DNA of 64,000 nucleotides. Source: Canna indica (lineage: Eukaryota; Streptophyta; Magnoliopsida; Zingiberales; Cannaceae). Position numbers and translations under genes: made by a program. The notes beneath the pieces are model-generated. The model was not told where the DNA came from and ran no database searches. It was given only the letters and a program-made list of their open reading frames with translations. The stretch is from NCBI GenBank assembly GCA_034359265.1, contig CP136890.1, positions 36,395,001 to 36,459,000 of the forward strand, read 5' to 3'. Positions 56,767 through 64,000 of this stretch are shown piece by piece; position 1 is the first letter of the stretch, and the number at the start of each line of letters is the position of its first letter.

Positions 56767-57103
56767 CCTACACAAAGTCATGATACTTCACATCAAAGTC
56801 GAGGAAGATGACCAAATCAGCCTTCAAGGGGTCCAGAGACACCAGATGATAGACACCCACTAATTATTGATATGAAAAGGTATGCGGTGAGATATTCAAA
56901 CACCATCATTTTTAAATATAAGATCTTTTTATTAACATCATTTATAATGTGTCTATTTGTTAACATTTTTTTTCTAGCTTCTCCGAGACAGAAGTGATTC
57001 GAGATATTTCATGAATAATTAAGGCAAAATTTATGAGTGTATGATCATGTTGGTCTCCAGTACTATCACATGTGAAAGTGTTCTTTGCGACAAATTTAAG
57101 GTA
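56767..57103 (+). pseudogene. TNP1-type gene, copy B, rest of exon 1 and exon 2
   Basis: CACAAAGTCATGATACTTCA at 56767 matches copy A near 3911, up to the exon end at about 56880 (PLIIDMKR). Exon 2 at about 56978-57103 matches copy A 5283-5406, with a stop replacing a codon after the DIS motif. Similarity is lost after the donor site, so exons 3 to 5 are missing. Confidence 0.83.
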
Positions 57104-57419
57104 TATATTTCTGGTTTACAGTAACAAAATTTAGCATATAACTAATAATTTTGTTGCATAACGTAGAGCTGACATCAGAAGGATTACCCTGAAAAAATAT
57201 ACATGTTTAATTTGCAAAGTAGTATAACAATAGTATACATTTGCACCATCAGCTAAAGGCAATTTACAAACTTGTTTCAAAGTGCATCTTTCAAATTGAA
57301 AGATATAATAGTCTGATTTTACCATTAGATTAAACTTATATATGACTTTATATATAGATTAAACTTATATATTAAGCATAGTGATCAACCATAATATAAG
57401 TGTGTGGAAATATAATATA

Positions 57420-58915
57420 AGGTGAAGGGGTGATATGGTAGTTAGGGCCGACTCTTATGATAGTGGTAGTTGGTTTTGTGGACATCCTGTATTATAATTC
57501 AAATTTCTTGCTTATGCAAGTGTTATTTGTTATGGATTGGGGTAGGCCAAAACGAATAGAATGTGGAGTCGGAGAATAGGGATTTAGGACCCATACAATT
57601 ATACCCTCTTGAATGAGAATAGGTCTACTAGGATCGACTTCCCTTAGGACTTACAAATATCTCTCCGATTAGTTTTTCTTATAGTTAAATAGTGCTTGTT
57701 GAAATTATTGTTTTGAAGTAGGAAAATGAGGTTGCAATTCATCAAGTTGTTGATGCTGAAATTTATGATGTGTAGCATGGTATATATGCTGTATAAATAT
57801 ATGCTGAAATGTATACATGCTGAAAATTATTTATTGTATGCTGGAATTATTCCATACATGCTGAATTTACTGAAATTTGATTTGTTTTAGTATGCAATAA
57901 ATCCTGAAATTATTAAGTATATGCTGGAATTATACGATGCATGTTGGGATTATTTAATATTTGCTGAAATCTCTCATTTGGGTGATAAAGTATAAAGCAA
58001 GGAGAATTGGGCCCAAGAGAGGGTCGGGTTGGGGCACGTAGGCGCATACCCAAGTTGTCGGTGAGAAATATTTTTATGTAATTGCATGTACTGAGTAGTG
58101 ATGTTGATCGTGTTTGTGATTGTGGATAGACGATGGCCGGACTGAGAAGCGTTTTTAGCTAGTGAAGCTATTGTCCAACTCAGCGAGTGAATTATGAGTC
58201 TTGAGATTGCGTCAGTGAGCCATGTTGACGTTAGACCCGAGTGACATTTGATTGGAGGGCTATTCTCAACCAAAGAGGGCACCGGAGCTAGTAGACCATC
58301 CTAGCTCAAAGGGCCCTGGCGGGAAGCTCGCTAGATAAAGATTCTAACGATCGACTCTAATGCTTGCTTTGTTTGGGTTAGTTGGGCCTAGTGGATGTAC
58401 TGTTTGATGTTGGGCCAATATGGGCCGAGTGACTGTGGTGTTGTGGGCATGAATTTTATAATGAATGATCTAACTTTATATGCCATTACAGTTCAGTATT
58501 TACATAAAAATGATTACATCTTCTATGCTTATACTTGGGATTAAGTGAAGTCTTGGGTAGAGCCACTCATTTAGTTCCTTGAACTCACCACTTTATTTGT
58601 GTTGTTTTGCAGATCCTGACCAGTAGAGGTATGATTGTACTTGCGTGGCGCGGGTGGGGTTGCAAGCTCAGGCAACGGATCTCGTGACGTATCGGGTCGT
58701 AATCGTGTAGTAAGATGTCAAACGAACTTGCATATGAGTCATGTTGTTTCAATCATTGCACTTGGTTCTTGTACTCATATTTGATATTATGATTCTGTTC
58801 AAGAGTATATTGCATGGTTATTTTCATTTTTTTTCCACATTACGCATTGGTATGATTTAGAGTATGGATGTATACTCTGGCAGGTCACGTGACCCTAGAA
58901 TTTGGGGCGTGATAG
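57420..58915 (+). repeat. LTR-like sequence, probably gypsy
   Basis: Ends CCTAGAATTTGGGGCGTGATA, the style of plant Ty3/gypsy LTR ends, with a GCAGATCCTGACCAGTAGAGG segment seen in such LTRs. A clear left border and target duplication were not found. It abuts the copia gag at 58916. Confidence 0.4.
57740..57970 (+). repeat. ATGCTGAAAT repeats
   Basis: About ten loosely spaced copies of ATGCTG(A/G)AAT. They recall, but do not match, the AGCATGCTGA repeats of copy A. Confidence 0.5.
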
Positions 58916-58916
58916 A

Positions 58917-60590
58917 ATGCCAATGGGAAACTCAATGAATGTTCCACCTTTGCTCATAGAAACTTACTATGCTTATTGGAAGACTCGGATGAGGGCATTT
59001 ATAAAGTCTCTGGATGATCATTGTTGGGATGCTATTGAGATAGGGTATACTCCTCCTATATTCACTGATGGAACTAAAACGAAGCAGAAGCCAAAAAGTC
59101 AATACACTGAAGCAGAAATTAGTGCAGCAAATTATGACAACAGAGTCCTTAATGCAATATTCAGTGGAGTTGATCCCTCCCAGTTGAAATTGATGTCGGC
59201 GTGTACTCAAGCAAAGAAGGTTTGGGAGATTCTAAAAACAAATTATGAATGATCTTTGTTGCTTCAAAAGTCTAAGATAGAAATTTTGAACTCCGGACAT
59301 GAAAATCTGAAAATGGGAGAAGACGAGAGTATTCAAGACTTATACGGGTGTATAAAAGATATTATGAACAATGCCACGAATCTAGGAGAATCCTTCTCAG
59401 AAGAGAAGGTTGTAAGAAAAGTTCTCAGATCATTACCCTCTACGTTTGACATCAAAGTTGCAGCTATGAGTGAAGTACATGATCCGTCAGTTATAACTCT
59501 TGATACTTTGATGGAAAAACTTGAAACTTATGAGTTAGAACCGATAGAAAAATATTCACACAAAGAGAAGAAGAAAAATCTTGCCTTCAGTGCAACTAAA
59601 GATGAAGAAAGGTCTAAAGAATGCTTAGAAAATGAGATGGACACAATGCTTGCTCTACTGACAAAGAACTTCAAAAGATTTCTAAAAATAAAAACAAACA
59701 ATTTCAACCTTAGTTCCAATCATAGTTCCAACCGACTGGGTTTAACGGTTCAAAATCCAGAAACATAGTGGAGGAAACCAAAAGAGGACAGTTGTCAGCA
59801 CCCAAGAATGATTTAAAATAGAAATACAAAGGTGTGAAATGCTTTGAATGTGAAGGATACAATCGTGTTAGGTTTGAGTGTCTGAACTTACAAAAGAAGC
59901 AAAAGAAATCTCTCACAATTACATGGAGTGATGATGATGAGGAAGATGAATCAAGTGAATCAGGTGAATCTAAAAATCAGTCCAGCAATTTTGTGGCTTT
60001 TGTAGCAAGCATTTGTGGTTTGGACAGAACATTAGATAGTTCAGATGCAGAAGATGATGAAAGAGTATATCAATGTGCCGAAAGCCTTGAAGATGCCTAC
60101 TAGCTAATGTTTGACACATGGGTTGAGGTTCCAAGCTGAACAAATCTCTTAATAATCGAAACAAGTTACTAACATAATAGAAGAGAGCTTGAACAAAAAA
60201 TCCAATATCTTCAAGCTCAGATTGATGAAATGACAAATAGCGAGTCTAGATTGATTGATGAACTTGGAAAGGTAAGAAAGAGGCGAGGATGATGAATTCT
60301 AGTGGTAAACTTTATGAAATTTTGGGTGTATGAAAATATCCTCCAAATCATAGTGGACTTGGATACACTAGATCATCCCAGTCAAAGACTCAGTTGCAAC
60401 TGCCTATAAAACTGAAGTTTGTTCATAGTAGTTCAACAAGCCAACAACACTCTACTGCTAGACAAAATATGAGAGTGCCAATATGCTATTATTGTAAATT
60501 CAAGGGGCATCCTAGGGCAAACTGCTTCAAACTGTCAAATAATCTGATAAGAAGGGGAGGTGTGAAACAGACAAAGCATAAAGTGAAGCA
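58917..60590 (+). pseudogene. copia gag (SIRE-like)
   Basis: Opens MPMGNSMNVPPLLIETYYAY and WKTRMRAFIKSLDDHCWDAI, then the UBN2 region (VWEILKTNYE, stop, EILNSGHENLKMGEDESIQD, LRSLPSTFDIKVAAMSEVHD). First knuckle CFECEGYNRVRFEC at about 59840, where the usual His is Asn or Arg. An acidic segment (DDDEEDESSESGESK) and a coiled coil follow. Second knuckle CYYCKFKGHPRANC at about 60484. Stops near 59250, 59766 and 60103 break the frame. Confidence 0.82.
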
Positions 60591-60593
60591 AAT

Positions 60594-63500
60594 TTGGGTA
60601 AGGAAATTGATCTTAAGTGTCAAGTTGTTTTTATGTCAAAAATAGCTTCTTCTCTGGGTTCATGGTACTTCGATAGCAGATGCTCCCAGCACATGATTGG
60701 TAACCAAGACAATATGAAAGATATTCAAGATTATGGGAATGCAACAGTAACCTTTGGAGATGGTAGACATGGTAATGTTATTGGAATTGGTACTCTTGGC
60801 GTACCAGGAATACTAAGTCTGAAGAATGTCTTGTTGGTTAAAGGTCTCAAAGCAAACTTAGTACGTATAACCCAACTGTGTGATCAAAATTTGAGTGTAA
60901 AATTTACTAGAAGGAATTGCAATGTCTATAATGAGGATCGAGACTGCATCCTTGAAGGAAACAGATCAAATGATAATTGCTACAAAATAGCATCTTCATT
61001 AGTTTGTTTCTCAACTACCACCTCCGACATAAATCTTTGGCATCGCAGGTTAGGTCATGTAAACTACTGAGACCTCAAGAGAATTGTAAATTGTGGAGCA
61101 GTCAGAGGAATCCCAAAACTGTCAGGTGAACCAGAAACTATTTGTGGCCCATGTCAAGAAGGTAAACAAACAAGACAGTCACACAACCAGTTACAACTCA
61201 TTGCTACTACAAGGCCTCTAGAGCTACTTCATCTAGATCTGATTGGACCAATGCAAATTGAAAGTCTTGGAGGTAAAAATTATGTACTTGTTTGTGTTGA
61301 TGACTACTCACGATTTACCTAGATAGTTTTCTTGCGAGAAAAGTCAAGTGCCTTCAAGATTTTTAAGACACTGTGTATGAGGCTGCAGAATGAAAAGGGG
61401 CTTCCAATTATAAAGGTGACCAAAATTCAGAATGATCACGGCAGAGAGTTCAAAAATTTCTCTTTCTCTGAGTTTTGTAATGAGAGTGGGATTCTGCATG
61501 AGTTCTCAGCTCCAAAGACCCCGTAGCAAAATGGGATGGTTGAAAGGAAGAACAAAATATTCAGGAGATGGTCAGAGTGATGCTCAATGCAAAACATATT
61601 GTTGAGAGATTCTGGGTTGTAGCAATCAACACTGCATGCTACATTATAAATCGAGTTTATCTTCGGCTAGGAACTGTGCAAACTCCATATGAACTGTGGA
61701 AGGGAAGAAAACCTAATCTCACATATTTTCATATTTTTGGTAGCAAGTGTTATATTCTCAATGATCGTGAGTACCTAGGCAAGATGCAAAGCAAGAGTGA
61801 TGAATCTATATTTCTGGGATACTCCACAAACAACAAAGCCTATCGTGTATACAACAAGAGAACACAAACAGTAATGGAGTTTGCAAATGTGAAAGTTGAT
61901 TACTCTCAAAACATTCAGGTCATGACAGCTGATGAGAAGGGAGTTGTAACTAAGGACAAAACTAGTCAGTACACAACCAAGTCTACTAAACAAACAGTTG
62001 GAACTGGATTTGAAACTGGCATTGAGACTGATGCTGAACAGAATGAAGATAGATGTGATGTTGGAATAGAGAAGTCTACAAAAATACTTAGGAATCATCC
62101 CTTACATAATGTAATTGGAAATCTGAATGATGGGTTAAAATCAAAAATCAACCAAGGAAGAATTATCATGATATGATCAGATATTCCTACTATACTTCTA
62201 AAGTTGGGTCCAAGAATGTCAATGAAGCATTAAAAGATGAATTCTGGATTACTACTATGTAAGAGGAGTTGCAACAATTCGAGCAGAATGATGCATGGGA
62301 GCTTGTTCCTAGACCTGAAGGTGTAAATATTGTTGGAACCAAGTGGATCTCTAAAAAAAAAAGATAAAGCAGGGAATATAACCAGAAACAAAACTAGACT
62401 TGTTGCTCGGAGTTTTAATCAGATAGAAGGCTAGATTATGATGAAACTTTTGCACCAGTTGCTCATCTGGAATCAATCAGATTACTACTAGCTATAACCC
62501 GCTATTTAAAGTTTAAGTTATTTCAGATGGATGTCAAAACAACCTTCTTGAATGACTTTCTAAACGAAGAAGTGTATGTTGAACAACCAAAGGGGTTTGA
62601 AGATCCTACTCATCCAGATCATGTCTACAAATTGAAGAAAGCTCTCTATGAGCTTAAACAAGCACCGAGAGTATGGTATAGAAGACTCACTCAGTACCTT
62701 CTTCTAAAAGGATACAAAAGAGGAAGTGCTGATCAAACCTTGTTCATTAAGAGGAAGGAGTCATAACTGGTAATTGCTCAGATATACGTGGATGACATTA
62801 TTTTTGGGTCTACTTCAGAAACATATATGGAACAATTCGTGAATGATATGAAGTCTGAGTTTGAGATGAGCATGGTTGGAGAAATGAGTTATTAATTTCC
62901 TCGGTCTCCAAGTGAAGCAAACAAAAGAGGGATTGTTCATTCCTCAAGATAAGTACGCTAAGAACTTGATTCACAAATTTGGAATGGACAGTTCTAAGTC
63001 AGATAGAACTCCCATCTCAGCTCATGAAAAGTTGAGCATGAATGAAGAAGGTAAGAGTGTTGATTCTTGTCTCTACAGAAGTATGATTGGCAGCCTGTTG
63101 TATTTGACATCCAGTAGACCAGATTTGAGTTTCAGTTAGGCAAATCCAAAGGAGTCTCATCTTCAAGCCGTTAAATTTTTTTTGAAATATGTTAAAGGTA
63201 CTGTAGATTACGGACTGTGGTATTCGATGGATTCTAATCCCTAATACCAATCTTGAAGGCTTCACAGATGCAGATTGGGCTAGAAACATAGATGACAAAA
63301 AGAGCACAACTGGTGGATGTTTCTATATTGGGACAAATCTTGTGGCATGGCTCAACAAGAAGCAAAATTCCATTTCAATTATTTCTTCTACGGAAGTTGA
63401 ATACTTAGCCACGGACAGTTTTAGTACACGACTAATTTGGATGAAAAATATGTTGTTGGATTACGGGTTCAAACGGGAGAGATGGTCTCATTGATATTCA

Positions 63501-63735
63501 ATTATTCATTCACGCAATTAGAGACGGCTTATCAATATTTCAAAGAATCCAATTATGCATTCACGCACAAAATACATTGATATTCGATTTCATTTCATCA
63601 GAGAACTTGTTGAAATCAAATAGATACAGCTTGAGTATATTTCTACAGATCGTCAAGTGGCAAATATTTTCACAAATGCTCTAGATGGAGGAAGATTTGA
63701 GCAGTTGAGGTCTGCTGTGGGATTATGTATTTTGT
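60594..63735 (+). pseudogene. copia pol (protease, integrase, RT, RNase H), broken
   Basis: Protease at about 60660: YFDSRCSQHM, where the Gly of D-S-G is Arg. GAG-preintegrase NLWHRRLGHVNY at about 61035. Integrase keeps the three acidic positions: LLHLDLIGP (about 61212), IQNDHGREF (about 61424) and MVERKN (about 61534). RT starts near 62230 (WELVPRPEGVNIVGTKWISK), then MDVKTTFLNDFLNEEVYVEQ (about 62527) and YVDDIIFGST (about 62785). RNase H has FTDADWARN (about 63260) and STEVEYLATDSF. At least ten stops or frame changes, including before QNGMVER and after TRPDLSFS-like sequence near 63136. Confidence 0.87.
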
Positions 63736-63784
63736 GATTTTTTTAAGAAATAAAAACAAAAAAAAAAACAAAAAAGGGGTTTTA

Positions 63785-64000
63785 TTTAAAGAGGAAATTG
63801 TAACCCCTTTGAAGTTGTAATTGCTCTCTCTCTCTCTCTCCACTACTTATTCCTCATTCAATAGGCAAAGCAGTCCCCTATTGAAATTGTAATCGCTTTC
63901 TCTCTCCACTACGTATTCCTTATTCAAGAGGCGAAGCAATAACCCCCTTTTAAGTTGCAACTTCTCTCTCCACTTCTTCGCCCTCTTCTTCCTCAAGCAG
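63785..64000 (+). repeat. Three imperfect units of about 70 bp, probable LTR start
   Basis: The motif AAGTTG(T/C)AA(T/C) followed by CTCTCTCTCCACTAC and TATTCCT.ATTCAA.AGGC.AAGCA repeats about three times with a CT microsatellite at about 63824-63840. It follows the purine-rich tract near 63750-63777, where a 3' LTR would begin. Confidence 0.6.

Larger units (their letters stand above)
30122..57103 (+). mobile_element. CACTA copy B, about 27 kb with nested insertions
   Basis: Same family as copy A. TNP2 occupies 30122-34210, the first TNP1 exon 47958-48178, and more TNP1 sequence 56767-57103. The gaps are filled by a copia element, a MULE and a cluster of partial copia elements. Removing them would leave a layout parallel to copy A. 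TNP1 exons 3 to 5, the palindrome arrays and both termini are not found, so the element is truncated on both sides. Confidence 0.8.
58916..64000 (+). mobile_element. SIRE-like copia element, 5' end lost, runs off window
   Basis: Order gag, protease, integrase, RT, RNase H on the plus strand, then the probable start of the 3' LTR near 63785. No 5' LTR or primer site is present: gag follows LTR-like gypsy sequence directly. Many stops. YVDDIIFGST and the gag with two CCHC motifs point to the SIRE lineage. Confidence 0.82.

Overview
This window reads as nuclear DNA of a flowering plant, most likely a eudicot. The signs are CACTA (En/Spm), Mutator-like, hAT and PIF/Harbinger DNA transposons, Ty1/copia and Ty3/gypsy LTR retrotransposons with initiator-tRNA-Met primer sites, GT-AG introns, and a GT61 cell-wall glycosyltransferase gene. 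I see no bacterial operons, no tRNA or rRNA genes and no CRISPR array. Species cannot be told from the sequence alone. Only one apparently intact host gene is visible: a four-exon GT61 glycosyltransferase on the minus strand at 12789-14614. Almost everything else is transposable element, much of it nested.

Layout: 1-8260 is the right-hand part of a CACTA element (copy A) with broken TNP2 and TNP1 genes. It carries a 1.17-kb non-autonomous CACTA of another family (167-1331) that holds pectin methylesterase gene fragments, and a Harbinger-like MITE (4506-5169). Copy A sits in the gag gene of a minus-strand copia element (8261-10451). Next come a degenerate Myb/SANT-like gene (about 11400-12240), the GT61 gene, a hAT-like element (about 15032-15986) and a 5.57-kb CACTA (16378-21951). 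That CACTA carries a 26-bp minisatellite, a 186-bp foldback and a 1.05-kb tandem duplication. A decayed Ty3/gypsy element fills 23778-28895.

From 30122 to 57103 lies copy B of the first CACTA family, stretched to about 27 kb by nested insertions. These are a 331-bp CACTA MITE of its own family (32902-33232), a full-length copia element (35103-44227) itself split by a hAT element (36389-40385), a gene-carrying MULE (44695-47885) containing a hAT MITE and a solo LTR, and an 8.6-kb cluster of partial copia elements, a hAT MITE and a CACTA end (48179-56759). The window ends in a SIRE-like copia element (58916-64000) that runs off the edge.

Copies A and B act as each other's empty sites, so two insertions can be placed to the base. 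Target-site duplications are visible for most DNA elements: TTG, TTA, GGG, TAT, a 9-bp repeat for the MULE, and about 8 bp for the hATs. All transposon genes seen here carry stops, frameshifts or lost catalytic residues. Any movement now would need proteins supplied from elsewhere. The strongest points for follow-up are the two gene-capturing elements, the shared palindromic repeats that tie the 331-bp MITE to its likely helper family, the near-perfect foldback, the young 1.05-kb duplication, and the GTCGAC palindrome blocks shared by three LTRs.
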